NCBI GenBank assembly: GCA_020725115.1
Contig: DYFR01000016.1
Location: forward strand, 1-64,000
Reading direction: 5' to 3'
DNA: 64,000 nucleotides
Source of the DNA: Thiohalomonas denitrificans
GTDB taxonomy: Bacteria; Pseudomonadota; Gammaproteobacteria; Thiohalomonadales; Thiohalomonadaceae
Positions 9,542-18,253 of the stretch are shown piece by piece. Within the stretch, counting starts at the first letter, position 1; the number at the start of each line of letters is the position of its first letter. The notes beneath the pieces are model-generated. The model saw only the letters and a list, made by a program, of their open reading frames with translations. It was not told the origin of the DNA and searched no databases. Both the position numbers and the translations under genes were made by a program.

Positions 9542-9967
9542 ATGCTGTGGCTGAAGGCCTTTCACATCATTGCCGTGGTGACCTGGTTCGCCGCCCTGTT
9601 CTACCTGCCGCGCCTGTACGTCTACCACGCCATGGCCACCGACAAGGAGGGCATCGAGCGCTTCAAGGTGATGGAACGCAAGCTCTACCGCGGCATCATG
9701 ACCCCCAGCGCGATAGTAGTTCTGCTGCTCGGCAGCTGGCTGCTGTGGGACTACGCCTGGGCCGCCTACAAGCACATGGGCTGGCTGCACGCCAAGCTGA
9801 CGCTGGTGGCCGTCCTCTACGCCTACCACTGGTACTGCGGCCGCCTGCTCAAGGCCTTCGCCGCCGACCGCAATACCCGCAGCCACGTGTTCTACCGCTG
9901 GTTCAACGAGTTCCCGGTGCTGATCCTCATCGCCGTGGTCATCCTGGCGGTGGTCAAGCCGTTCTAA
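9542..9967 (+). CDS. HemJ-like membrane protein (UPF0093, protoporphyrinogen oxidase family)
   Basis: The 141-aa protein has four predicted membrane helices (about 4-22, 52-71, 82-98 and 122-139). The family-typical residues are present: H8 in the first helix and the WLHAKL segment at 81-86. HemJ oxidises protoporphyrinogen IX to protoporphyrin IX in bacteria that lack HemG or HemY; the haem is thought to be bound by the conserved histidine. Whether this organism uses it that way cannot be seen here, and a CopD-like role is the alternative. Translationally linked to the upstream thiol protein. Confidence 0.8.
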   Translation: MLWLKAFHIIAVVTWFAALFYLPRLYVYHAMATDKEGIERFKVMERKLYRGIMTPSAIVVLLLGSWLLWDYAWAAYKHMGWLHAKLTLVAVLYAYHWYCGRLLKAFAADRNTRSHVFYRWFNEFPVLILIAVVILAVVKPF

Positions 9968-9977
9968 GGCCCCCCTC

Positions 9978-10012
9978 AAAAAAGTCAGGCCCGGTCGAAC
10001 CGGGCCTGATTG
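9978..10012. terminator. bidirectional terminator between hemJ-like and ccp
   Basis: Perfect 11-base stem TCAGGCCCGGT/ACCGGGCCTGA (9985-9995 with 9999-10009), with an A run on the left (T run for minus-strand ccp) and a T-rich right side for the plus-strand gene. Confidence 0.85.
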
Positions 10013-10033
10013 TCGTTCTCCTTCCCCTCGGGT

Positions 10034-11026
10034 TTACTCGAACGGCTTCGGCGCCGGAGTCTTGTCGGTGGACGGCGGCAGGATCGGCATCAGGAACTGG
10101 GGCTGATCGCCGGTCAGGGTCTTGAGGAAGGCCACGATCTGCGCATTCTCCTTCGACGTGAACTTCTTGCCCAGCTGCAGACGGCCCATGATGTCCACCG
10201 CCTCGGTCAGGGTCTGCGCCTCACCGTCGTGGAAGTACGGATAGGTCATTTCCACGTTGCGCAGGGTCGGCACCTTGAACATGAAGCGATCCGCATCCTT
10301 GCCGGTGACCTCGGCGCGGCCCTGGGCCGGGCTGGTCGACTTGTAGGGTTCCACCAGGCCCATCTTCTGGAACGAGGTACCGCCCATCGCCTCGCCATAG
10401 TGGCAGGCGACGCAACCGCTGTCCTTGAACAGCTTGTAGCCGGCCAGTTCATTGGCGGTCAGCGCATCCTTGTTGCCCAGCAGCCACTGGTCGAAGCGGG
10501 AGTTCGGAGTGACCAGGGTCTTTTCGAACTCGGCGATGGCCTGGGTCACCATGTCAATGTTGATCTTGTCCTTGCCGAACACCTGCTTGAACTCCACCAC
10601 GTACTGCGGGATGGACTGCAGCACATCGATGGCCAGGGTGTGTGTGAAGGCCATCTCGCCGGGGTTGGCGATGGGGCCGCCTGCCTGCTCTTTCAGGTCA
10701 GCTGCACGGCCGTCCCAGAACTGCGCCACGTTGAGGCTGGAGTTCAGCACGGTGGGGGCATTGATCGGACCCTGCTGCCAGTTGTGGCCGATGGAGGTCT
10801 TCAGATTGTCGGTGCCGCCCATGCTCAGGTTGTGGCAGGAGTTGCAGGAGATGAAACCGGACTTGGACAGGCGCGGATCGAAATACAGCTTCTTGCCCAG
10901 CTCCACCTGCGCCAGGTTGATGTTCTGCACCGGACGGATCGGATCGATGGGCTCCTTGGCGGCGGCGGTGCCGCCAACGGTCAGGAGGACAGTGGAGATT
11001 GCGACACTCAGCAGTTTTCTTTCCAT
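10034..11026 (-). CDS. ccp: di-haem cytochrome c peroxidase
   Basis: Periplasmic enzyme that reduces hydrogen peroxide to water with electrons from c-type cytochromes or copper proteins. The 330-aa precursor has a Sec signal peptide (about 1-23, ending TAAA), two haem-binding motifs CNSCH (61-65) and CVACH (205-209), and the FDPRLSKSG and PTLRNVEMTYPYFHDG segments typical of bacterial CCP/MauG proteins. An FNR-like site upstream fits induction at low oxygen, as in Pseudomonas CcpR. It is followed by a bidirectional terminator and is apparently monocistronic. Confidence 0.95.
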   Translation of the reverse strand: MERKLLSVAISTVLLTVGGTAAAKEPIDPIRPVQNINLAQVELGKKLYFDPRLSKSGFISCNSCHNLSMGGTDNLKTSIGHNWQQGPINAPTVLNSSLNVAQFWDGRAADLKEQAGGPIANPGEMAFTHTLAIDVLQSIPQYVVEFKQVFGKDKINIDMVTQAIAEFEKTLVTPNSRFDQWLLGNKDALTANELAGYKLFKDSGCVACHYGEAMGGTSFQKMGLVEPYKSTSPAQGRAEVTGKDADRFMFKVPTLRNVEMTYPYFHDGEAQTLTEAVDIMGRLQLGKKFTSKENAQIVAFLKTLTGDQPQFLMPILPPSTDKTPAPKPFE

Positions 11027-11133
11027 GGTTATACCCCTTTCGGTTATGAGGATAAATTAAAGTCGTTCTAAATGTCTGGACTAAGTCTATGTCCAAGTTG
11101 GAGTGGAAAGGAAGGCGTACTCCATTGATGTTA

Positions 11134-11147
11134 TTGACCTGGATCAA
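11134..11147 (-). promoter_or_regulatory. FNR/ANR-like box upstream of ccp
   Basis: TTGACCTGGATCAA matches the FNR consensus TTGAT-N4-ATCAA except for one base in the first half-site. Its centre is about 114 bases upstream of the ccp start codon. Cytochrome c peroxidase genes are known FNR/ANR targets. The transcription start is not visible, so activating spacing cannot be confirmed. Confidence 0.6.
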
Positions 11148-11254
11148 GAAGGCATGAAAAAAACCTCCCTTGGGGTCGGCGGGGCTGACTCCCGAACCAC
11201 TCGGCGCAAACAAATAGGGAGTGAGCTGCGCCGACTTGGCCGGATTGACACCCC

Positions 11255-11764
11255 TTACTCACACTGCGGCAGCGACTGCTCCAGCCAAGCCTGGTCTACC
11301 TCGCCGCTATGGCGAGCGCAGCGGTGGCCGGCAACATCAAGCATGACGCTGTACGGCAAAGCGCCGCTGCGGTTGCCGAAGCGGCGCAGCAGGCCGGCAG
11401 GATTGGCGGGAGCCAGCAGGGCCAGGTGGATTTCCGGCTGACCCGGAGTCTGCGGCCAGAAGACGCGGGTCTCGCTGCGGCTCTGCAGGGCAACGGTGAC
11501 CAGACGGAATCTGCCCTCTTCCGCCGCCGCCAGCAGCAGGGGCAGTTCACGCACGCAGGGCGGGCAGTCGGCACGCCAGAAGTTGATCAGGGTGGGCCGC
11601 GGCGGCAGCTCCGCCAGACGCGCGAAGCCGCTGCCGTCGAGGCGGGCCAGCGTAAAATCGGGCCGCCCGGCTGCGAAGGCCGGCAAGGCGGCAAGCGTCA
11701 GCAGGAGCCAGGCCATCAGGGGAAGCGCCCCACCCACGGTGGCACGGTGCGCGGTTACAGTCAC
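11255..11764 (-). CDS. secreted TlpA-like thiol-disulfide protein
   Basis: The 169-aa precursor has a signal peptide or anchor (about 12-32, ending AFAA), then a thioredoxin fold with active site CPPC (C67-C70) in NFWRADCPPCVREL. A cis-proline region (ALPYSVMLD) follows. The ATG overlaps the stop of the upstream TonB-dependent receptor (ATGA at 11764-11761), so the two proteins are made together. Since that receptor has a CxxC pair in its plug, the thiol protein may keep it reduced or oxidised; this is inference. Two further cysteines near the C-terminus (HRCAR and PQCE) could form a structural disulfide. Confidence 0.85.
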   Translation of the reverse strand: MTVTAHRATVGGALPLMAWLLLTLAALPAFAAGRPDFTLARLDGSGFARLAELPPRPTLINFWRADCPPCVRELPLLLAAAEEGRFRLVTVALQSRSETRVFWPQTPGQPEIHLALLAPANPAGLLRRFGNRSGALPYSVMLDVAGHRCARHSGEVDQAWLEQSLPQCE

Positions 11765-13899
11765 AGGTTCACACGCACGCCGGCGTAGAGCTGCCGGCCG
11801 CGGTTCGGGCCCCAGAAGTGGGTGACGTCGAACTCGCCGCTGCCGTTGACCCAGAGGAAGTCCTCGGTATCGGTCTGACGGTAATCGAACAGGTTGTTGA
11901 CGCCAAACACCAGGGCCATGCTCTTGCTGAACCGGTAGCGTCCGCTCATGTCCACCACCCAGTAGGACGGGCTGCTGTCCAGCTTGCGCGTGCCATCCAG
12001 GTTGTAGCGCGGCTCATTGTCGTAGTCGTAGAAGCGCTTCAGGTCCATCGGGCCGGTCCAGGTGGCACGGGTGAACAGTTCCCAGTTGCCGACGTCATAG
12101 TCCAGGCGCAGGTAGACGCGCTCCTCGGGACGGGCGAAGGACAGCACGCCCGGCTCGAACTCGTAGCTGAACTTCTCGCCGCCGACGGTGGCGTCCAGCT
12201 GCGGCGTGACCTTGTAGGTGTAGGTGGCATCGACGCCCCGCACCGTCACCGGGCTGTCGGCCTGGGTGAACAGGGTGATGGGATCGGAGGTCACCGGGTC
12301 GACGGCGCCGGAGTCGAGCAGGGCGAAGTTTTCTATCTTGTTGTAGCTGGCCGACAGCACGAAGGCGGAACGATCACCGGCATAGGCCAGGGCATAGCTG
12401 GCGTTGTGGGAGATCTCCGGATCCTTGATGTCGCGATCGATGCGCGTGGTGGAGAGGATGCCGTGGTCCTGCTCGTAGAACGAGGTAGGCGCGCGGAAGC
12501 CCTTGCCCACGGCGAAGCGGCTGCTCAGTTCGTGGCTGTGATGCCACAGCGCGTTGAGGCGCGGGCTGGTGATGCCGCCGAATACGTTGTGATCGTCGTA
12601 GCGCAGCGAGCCGTTCAGCTCCAGGCGCTCGTCGAACAGGGCGCGGTAGGCCTGGATGAACACGCCCGGCGTGCGGTACTCGTAGTTGTCCAGACCGTTG
12701 ACCACGGTGCCGTCGGCGAGGATGCCGTGGGAACGCAAATCCTCGAAGCGATAGTTGAGGCCGGCGGTCACCAGGGTGTCGCCGAAGGGACGCCGCAGGC
12801 TGGTCTCGGCATAGATCTGATCCTGGTCGGCCTTGTAGATGTCGCCCTCGTAGAAGGAATCCTGTTTGTGCTGGGCGTAGCCGAAGGCAAGCTTGAGACG
12901 GGCGCCGCCATCCAGCGGGCGTTCGCCACTGACGATGCCCTGCACGCGATCGGTGAAGATGATTTCGCTCATGCCGCCGCGGCCGTCGTCGTAGGGGATG
13001 ACGGTGACGCCGTCGCTGGGGTCGATCCAGCCGGAGGCATCGGGCGAGCCGTGTTTGCCGCGGCTCCAGTCGAAGGGGTTGCCGCTCATGCTGGCCTTGA
13101 TGGCGTCGTAGTCGTCGCCCATGGCGCCGCCGCCGCGCTTTTCGCTCACCATATCGAGACGGCCGCGCACGCGGAAGCCGCCGACGTCGTCGAGGAACAG
13201 GCCGAGGCCGCCGAGAACGCGCTGGTAGCCGGAGTATTCGCTGATGCCGTTGCCGTCGTGTTCCACGCTGTCGTGGTGATTGGCGCTCAGCGACAGGGTC
13301 GTCGCGCCGCCGCTGAAGGGCTGCGCCAGGAAACCGTCGAGACGGCGGTAGCCGTACTCGCCGCCCTGCACCTCCAGCACGCGCTCCGCATCCTGCGGCC
13401 GGCGCGAGACGATGTTCACCACGCCGGACAGGGCCTCGGGGGCGATCAGGCTGGTGCCGGCGCCGCGCGAGATGTCGATGCTCTCCACGCCGTTGACGCC
13501 GATCATGTCGAGACCGTAGGCGCCGGACACCGAGGAAAAGATCGGCACGCCGTCGATCATGATGGTGGTGAAGCGGCCGGGCAGATTGTTGAGGGTGACG
13601 TTGCGCACGTTGCAGATGGAGCACTCCACCTGCACGTCCACACCCGGGTTGTTGGCCACCGCCTCGTTGAGGGTGGCGGCGTTGGTGCGGCGGATGTCGG
13701 CCGCGTCGATGACGTCGGTCTTGATGATGTCGTCGCGCAGCTTGGGCTGCACCTTGGTCTCATCCTGACCGCCACGCACCTCTACAGTGGAAAGACGCGC
13801 ATCCGCCGCCGCAACGCCCGGCGCCCCCAGCGCCAGTGCCATGGCCGCGGCCAGCAGCGTGCGGCCGCTGTCCCTTGTTCCCCTTGCCTGCTGTTGCAT
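11761..13899 (-). CDS. TonB-dependent receptor with CxxC in the plug domain
   Basis: Outer-membrane transporter energised by TonB-ExbBD. The chosen ATG at 13899 has an AAGGGGAG ribosome site and opens a signal peptide (cleaved near residue 32); a start at 13983 would add an unlikely leader. The 712-aa protein has a plug domain (about 45-160) with a CSIC pair at C93/C96, SRGAGTSLIAPEALSGVVN near 148-166, and a barrel ending in an aromatic-rich strand (RGRQLYAGVRVNL). The substrate is unknown; the BtuB/CirA-like layout does not decide it. Translation is coupled to the thiol-disulfide protein downstream. It follows the FecA-like receptor gene after a strong hairpin, so the expression level may differ. 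Confidence 0.9.
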   Translation of the reverse strand: MQQQARGTRDSGRTLLAAAMALALGAPGVAAADARLSTVEVRGGQDETKVQPKLRDDIIKTDVIDAADIRRTNAATLNEAVANNPGVDVQVECSICNVRNVTLNNLPGRFTTIMIDGVPIFSSVSGAYGLDMIGVNGVESIDISRGAGTSLIAPEALSGVVNIVSRRPQDAERVLEVQGGEYGYRRLDGFLAQPFSGGATTLSLSANHHDSVEHDGNGISEYSGYQRVLGGLGLFLDDVGGFRVRGRLDMVSEKRGGGAMGDDYDAIKASMSGNPFDWSRGKHGSPDASGWIDPSDGVTVIPYDDGRGGMSEIIFTDRVQGIVSGERPLDGGARLKLAFGYAQHKQDSFYEGDIYKADQDQIYAETSLRRPFGDTLVTAGLNYRFEDLRSHGILADGTVVNGLDNYEYRTPGVFIQAYRALFDERLELNGSLRYDDHNVFGGITSPRLNALWHHSHELSSRFAVGKGFRAPTSFYEQDHGILSTTRIDRDIKDPEISHNASYALAYAGDRSAFVLSASYNKIENFALLDSGAVDPVTSDPITLFTQADSPVTVRGVDATYTYKVTPQLDATVGGEKFSYEFEPGVLSFARPEERVYLRLDYDVGNWELFTRATWTGPMDLKRFYDYDNEPRYNLDGTRKLDSSPSYWVVDMSGRYRFSKSMALVFGVNNLFDYRQTDTEDFLWVNGSGEFDVTHFWGPNRGRQLYAGVRVNL

Positions 13900-13939
13900 G
13901 ATCTCCCCTTGCATCGGTACGCCGCGTAGGCGGCAACAA

Positions 13940-13977
13940 ATCAAACGACGCCCTCCCTGCCGGGCAGGGAGGGCGTC
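13940..13977 (-). terminator. strong hairpin between the two receptor genes
   Basis: A 15-base perfect inverted repeat (13947-13961 with 13963-13977), GC-rich, followed on the minus strand by GTTTGATTTG. It starts 8 bases after the FecA-like receptor stop. It acts as a terminator or attenuator, or protects the upstream mRNA; the T run is imperfect, so partial read-through into the next receptor is possible. Confidence 0.7.
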
Positions 13978-13985
13978 AACCACGG

Positions 13986-16064
13986 TCAGAACGTGTACTT
14001 CGCCCCCAGCTCGAAGCTGCGCGACGGACCGGCGTAGATGCCCTGACGCAGGCTGGCGATGTAACGTTCGTCGGTGAGGTTTTTCACCGCAGCGGAGAGG
14101 CTGAACTGCTTGTTCACAGCGTACTGCGCGCTCAGGTCGAGCGTGGTGTAGGCCGCCAGCTTGCCGGTGAAGAAGCCGCTGGTGCTCTCCGTCAGCGCCT
14201 CGGTGTTGAGGCTGTCGGTGTACTGCGCGCCGACGTAGTTGGCGTGCAGCGCGGTCTTCAGGCCGCCGCTGCGGTAGGCCAGCATCAGGTTGGCCGCCAG
14301 CTCCGGGGTGTAGGTGACGCGGTTGCCGTCTGCGGCCGTCAGCGTGGCGCCGTTGTAGCGATCGCCGATGAACTTGGCCTCCGGCACGTAGGTGGCGTTG
14401 ACGTCCACGCTGAAGCCGGAATCGAAGTCATAGCCGAAGGCGCCTTCCAGGCCCTGGTGCAGGGTCTTGCCGCCATTTTCCTTCACGAAGCCGCCGCTGT
14501 TGGAGGGTATGACCTGGTTGGAGAAGTCCATGCGGAAGGCGGTCATCTCATAGCGCTTGTTGCCGCTCCTGCCGCGCAGGCCGACTTCATAGTTCATGGA
14601 GCGCTCCGCCGCCAGCTTCTGGTCGGCGCCGCCGCTGATGGCATCGGCATTCTGTGCCGGAGCGAAGGCCTTGTACGCGCCGCCGTAGACCTGTACCGCC
14701 GGTGTGGCCTGCCAGGTGGCGCCGATGCCGGGCATCACTTCGGTGTTGTCGGTCTTGCCGTCGTTGGCGTCGTTGCGCAGGTCGTCGGTCTTCTGCGTAT
14801 AGCTCTCCACGCGCACGCCGGGGGTGACTGCCAGTGTGTCGCTGACGATGAAGCGGTTCTGCGCGAACAGCGCCACGCTGGTGGCAGACTCGTCACGCTC
14901 CAAGGCGATGGTGCCGGAACGCGGATACTGCCGCGTGGCGTTGACGGTCACGTTGTGCATGCTTTCTTCGTCGATGCGCAGGCCCAGTTCGGTTTCGTTC
15001 TGCATGCCGAAGCTGTCGTGCGCGATGTGCAGACGCGTGTCGATGCCCTTGCGCTCGAAGGAGCGGTTGTTGCCATTCACGCTGTTGCTGTAATTCCACT
15101 GCGTCACACCGTCAACGGTGGTGGTCGGCGTACCGCCCACGGTTCCGAAGCGCCAGTAGTCGCGATACATCTCGCTCCAGTACAGCACCGTGTTGAGGCT
15201 CACCGTGGGGCTGATTTCCCACTCATGATTCAGATCCACCGACTTGCGACCGGTGAGAAACCAGTCGTCCGGTGCCGGGTTGAAGGTCGCACCGGCCTTG
15301 TAGGCATCGAGAAACAGGCCGCGGTAGGAGATGTTGGCCTTGTTGTCGTAGTGGGTGAACTTGAGGCCGACCCACTGGTTGTCGCCCAGCGCCATGCCGC
15401 CCTTGATCATCAGGTCATCCATCACGAAGCCCTTGTCCTGAAAGCCGTCGCTGGACGCCCTGGTGTAGACGAAGCCGGCGGAAGCCTCGCCGGACGGTGA
15501 GCTGCCGCCCGCCTCCAGCACGCTCTCCTTGTAGCCGAAGGAGCCGACGCGGCCGGCAACGGAGACGCCGTCCTCCGGCTGCTTGGTCCTGTAGTTGATG
15601 ACGCCGCCGATGGTGTTGGGGCCGTAGCGCAGGGAGGCTGCGCCCTTCAGCACCTCGATGCTCTCCATGCGCTGGATGCGCGGGCTGTAATAACGGCCGT
15701 TGCCGACGAACAGGCCGGGGGCGACGGGCACGCCGTCCTCCAGGATCAGGGATTTGTAATCGGCGGCGCTCAGACCACGCATGCCGATGTTGGCGACGAT
15801 GGCGGTTTCCTCTTCCGGCTTGATCACCACGCCGGGCACACTCTTCAGCGCCTCTTCGGTGGAACGCGGCTGCTGCAGTTCCAGTTCTTCCTTGGTGACG
15901 ATGGCTACGGCGCCGGGCTGCTTCGCCACATCCTGTTCGCTTTCGCCGACCACGTCGATGCGCGGCAGGCGCACCTCATCGGCAATGACGGCGGCGGGCG
16001 CCAGGGCGGCAGCAATGGCCAGGGCCAGCGCGCGCGGCGCCAGCGGATTACGGAATTGATGCAT
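13986..16064 (-). CDS. FecA-like TonB-dependent siderophore receptor
   Basis: Outer-membrane receptor for a ferric chelate. The 692-aa precursor has a signal peptide (about 1-28, ending VIADE), a TonB-box-like start of the mature chain (LPRIDVVGE), a plug domain with TEEALKSVPGVVI and the RYGPNTIGGVINY motif, and a 22-strand-type barrel ending in SFELGAKYTF with the terminal phenylalanine typical of BAM substrates. The closest familiar type is the Fe(III)-dicitrate receptor FecA, without the N-terminal signalling domain. It follows exbD and belongs to the Fur-linked tonB-exbB-exbD cluster. Confidence 0.92.
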   Translation of the reverse strand: MHQFRNPLAPRALALAIAAALAPAAVIADEVRLPRIDVVGESEQDVAKQPGAVAIVTKEELELQQPRSTEEALKSVPGVVIKPEEETAIVANIGMRGLSAADYKSLILEDGVPVAPGLFVGNGRYYSPRIQRMESIEVLKGAASLRYGPNTIGGVINYRTKQPEDGVSVAGRVGSFGYKESVLEAGGSSPSGEASAGFVYTRASSDGFQDKGFVMDDLMIKGGMALGDNQWVGLKFTHYDNKANISYRGLFLDAYKAGATFNPAPDDWFLTGRKSVDLNHEWEISPTVSLNTVLYWSEMYRDYWRFGTVGGTPTTTVDGVTQWNYSNSVNGNNRSFERKGIDTRLHIAHDSFGMQNETELGLRIDEESMHNVTVNATRQYPRSGTIALERDESATSVALFAQNRFIVSDTLAVTPGVRVESYTQKTDDLRNDANDGKTDNTEVMPGIGATWQATPAVQVYGGAYKAFAPAQNADAISGGADQKLAAERSMNYEVGLRGRSGNKRYEMTAFRMDFSNQVIPSNSGGFVKENGGKTLHQGLEGAFGYDFDSGFSVDVNATYVPEAKFIGDRYNGATLTAADGNRVTYTPELAANLMLAYRSGGLKTALHANYVGAQYTDSLNTEALTESTSGFFTGKLAAYTTLDLSAQYAVNKQFSLSAAVKNLTDERYIASLRQGIYAGPSRSFELGAKYTF

Positions 16065-16162
16065 GGGTACAGCCTCCTCGGTCAGTGTGTTTAATCGCTA
16101 TTCACTGGCTGGCTGAAGCACGGAGGCTTACTGGCTGGCTGGATCAATCAATAATCTTGAAT

Positions 16163-16576
16163 TTATTTTTCCGGCTCCATCACGAAGCCCAGCCGGGCAA
16201 CGCCGGCGTTGCGGCCCGCCGCCAGGACGCGGGCAACGTTGTCATAGGGCGTGGTCTTCTCGGCGCGCAGATGCACTTCCGTTTCCGCATCAATGCGTGC
16301 CACGTTGGCCAGGCGATCCTGCAGGGCGTCGTACTCCATCGGCGCATCGTTCCAGTACAGCCGGCCGGCGGCGTCGATACTGAGGGTGATGGTGTCCGGC
16401 GTGGTTTCGTTGGGCAGGCTGCTGGCCTGCGGCATGTCCACCTTCACCGCATGGGTCAGCACCGGTGCGGTGATGATGAAGATCACCAGCAGCACCAGCA
16501 TGATGTCCACCAGCGGAATGACGTTCATCTCCGCCATGGGTTCCTCGCGCCCGCCGCCCAGTCCACCGAAGGCCAT
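16163..16576 (-). CDS. exbD: ExbD, TonB-system energy transducer
   Basis: Part of the inner-membrane ExbB-ExbD motor that passes proton-motive force to TonB. The 137-aa protein has one membrane helix (about 19-40) with the conserved proton-path aspartate D24 in IPLVDIMLVLLV, then a periplasmic domain. The ATG overlaps the exbB stop (ATGA, 16576-16573), indicating coupled translation. Confidence 0.95.
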   Translation of the reverse strand: MAFGGLGGGREEPMAEMNVIPLVDIMLVLLVIFIITAPVLTHAVKVDMPQASSLPNETTPDTITLSIDAAGRLYWNDAPMEYDALQDRLANVARIDAETEVHLRAEKTTPYDNVARVLAAGRNAGVARLGFVMEPEK

Positions 16577-17298
16577 CACACCGCCTCCGCAACTTTTGTG
16601 GTGCGCTGCGCCACCAGGGCGCAGTGGGCCGGCGTCACGCAGGCGCCGGTGGTGAGAAAGGCGTGCAGATCGTGGGCGAAGCCGTCCATTTCCTCCGCCA
16701 GCACGCGATTGCTGCGGTTGAAGGCGTTGTAGGCCAGCACCGCGGGGATGGCGGCAGCAAGACCGGCGGCGGTAGCCACCAGCGCCTCGCCCAGCGGGCC
16801 AGCCACCATCTCCATGCTGGCGCTGCCGACGCGGGATATCTCGACCAGGGCGTGGTAGATGCCCCACACCGTACCGAACAGGCCGACGAAGGGCGCGGTG
16901 CTGCCCACCGAGGCCAGCAGGGTCATGCCGGAGGAGGTATGGGAGGCCTCGTGGTTCATGGCGTTGCGCAGGGTGCGCACCAGGAATTCGTCCACCCCGC
17001 AGGCATCGCCGACGCGGGCGCGCGAACGGCAGGTGAAGTGTTCCAGACCGGCAATGCCGCTCTGGGCCAGCCGCGCCAGGGGCGACACGGCATCGGCCGA
17101 AGCCACGCCGGCCGCCGCCTGCATGTCGGTCGCATCCCAGAACGACTGGATGAATCGATTATTGGCGCCATGCACCCGGCGCAGCCAGATGGCCTTTACG
17201 ATAATCAGATACCAGGTCAGCGACGACATCAGCAGCAGGGTGAGAAACACCCCGATCAGCACCCAGTCGCCCTGTTTGAACACTAATGCCAGATTCAT
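16576..17298 (-). CDS. exbB: ExbB, TonB-system proton channel component
   Basis: Pentameric inner-membrane subunit of the ExbB-ExbD motor. The 240-aa protein has three membrane helices (about 13-35, 123-146 and 163-190) and the conserved MotA/TolQ/ExbB segment LLASVGSTAPFVGLFGTVWGI around 127-147. It lies between tonB (upstream, separated by a repeat) and exbD. The neighbouring receptors identify it as part of an iron-uptake system rather than Tol-Pal. Confidence 0.94.
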   Translation of the reverse strand: MNLALVFKQGDWVLIGVFLTLLLMSSLTWYLIIVKAIWLRRVHGANNRFIQSFWDATDMQAAAGVASADAVSPLARLAQSGIAGLEHFTCRSRARVGDACGVDEFLVRTLRNAMNHEASHTSSGMTLLASVGSTAPFVGLFGTVWGIYHALVEISRVGSASMEMVAGPLGEALVATAAGLAAAIPAVLAYNAFNRSNRVLAEEMDGFAHDLHAFLTTGACVTPAHCALVAQRTTKVAEAV

Positions 17299-17313
17299 TT
17301 TTAAAAACCTTCA

Positions 17314-17452
17314 GTCCGCAAATGAACGCGAATAGACGCGAATATTCATAGTGTTACGAAGAGTGACCGGCTCACCCGAATGAAGCGGTACGGCGGCTTC
17401 AGAAGCTTGATCCTGCGGCCCTATTTGCGTCCATTCGCGTTCATTGGCGGAC
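17314..17452. repeat. inverted repeat family A, copy 1 (between tonB and exbB)
   Basis: Left arm (17314-17343) carries AATGAACGCGAATAGACGCG; right arm (17423-17452) is its approximate reverse complement with GTCCATTCGCGTTCATTGGC. A 79-base centre of unrelated sequence lies between them. A second copy lies at 26623-26692. It sits inside the tonB-exbBD cluster and may affect its transcript. Confidence 0.8.
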
Positions 17453-17475
17453 TTAGTCATTTCTAGGTTCACTTT

Positions 17476-18120
17476 TCACCCCAGACTGAACACGATGGGC
17501 ACGATGACCCAGGCCTCCACCGCACGGCTGCCGCGCCGTGCGGGGACGAAACTCCACCGCTGCACCACATCCAGCGCCGCCCGATCCAGACGCTCGAAGC
17601 CGCTGGAGGTGCTCAACTCCACCCGCCGCGGCTTGCCGTGCGGGTCCACCAGCACCCGCAGGCTGACCTCGCCCTGCTCACCCAGCCGCCTGGAAATACG
17701 CGGATAGGCCGGGGCCGGATTGCGCAGGTAGTCCGCCTGATAATTCGGCTCCACCAGCGCCACCTCCTCGTCGGCCACCTCGGCCACCTCCGCCATCGGG
17801 GCGGCGGGCTGTGGTGGCGCCGCCGGTTGCGGCGGGATCACCGGCTGCGGCTCGGGCGGCGCCTGCACCTTCTGCGGCGTCGGCCGGGGGACTGGCCTGG
17901 GCGGCGGAGGTTCCGGGGCCGGCGGCACCACCTCGGCCGGCGGCGCGGGACGGCTCTGCAACAGGGCCACGGTCACCACCTGGGGCCGGGATGCCGGCGG
18001 TGTCAGGCTGGGCGCTACCACCCATACGGCCAGGATCACCGCCAGGGCGTGCAGACCGAAACTCACCGCAGCGGCGGACCACTGCCACCCGCGCCAGCGC
18101 GGTACACCCACCAAAGTCAC
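17476..18120 (-). CDS. tonB: TonB energy transducer
   Basis: Links the ExbBD motor to outer-membrane receptors. The 214-aa protein has an N-terminal membrane helix (about 17-38) with the conserved SxxxH-like pattern (SFGLHALAV), a proline-rich periplasm-spanning region (about 60-110) and a C-terminal TonB domain (about 125-214) with YPRISRRLGEQGEVSLRV and the SSGFERLDRAALDVV segment. It is the first gene behind the Fur box and heads the iron-uptake cluster. Confidence 0.94.
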   Translation of the reverse strand: MTLVGVPRWRGWQWSAAAVSFGLHALAVILAVWVVAPSLTPPASRPQVVTVALLQSRPAPPAEVVPPAPEPPPPRPVPRPTPQKVQAPPEPQPVIPPQPAAPPQPAAPMAEVAEVADEEVALVEPNYQADYLRNPAPAYPRISRRLGEQGEVSLRVLVDPHGKPRRVELSTSSGFERLDRAALDVVQRWSFVPARRGSRAVEAWVIVPIVFSLG

Positions 18121-18165
18121 GACGGCATTCCCCTGCGTTCCATGGGGCCAGATAGTAAACGCGGA

Positions 18166-18180
18166 TGAGAATGATTGTCA
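18166..18180. promoter_or_regulatory. Fur box upstream of tonB
   Basis: TGAGAATGATTGTCA matches the 7-1-7 Fur consensus TGATAATNATTATCA at all but two symmetric positions. It lies about 46 bases upstream of the tonB start and 74 bases before the divergent aldolase gene. Iron-bound Fur would repress the tonB-exbBD-receptor cluster; an effect on the aldolase is possible but not indicated. Confidence 0.82.
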
Positions 18181-18253
18181 ATTAGATTATTTGTTTTGCA
18201 GTAAACGGCAGGCCGGTGTCGTCAAGGCGCACGCCTTGTGATGGAATAGCGCG

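Noticed and set aside
11818..13929. 703-aa plus-strand frame
   Set aside because: Antisense to the TonB-dependent receptor, which has signal peptide, plug motifs and a barrel end.
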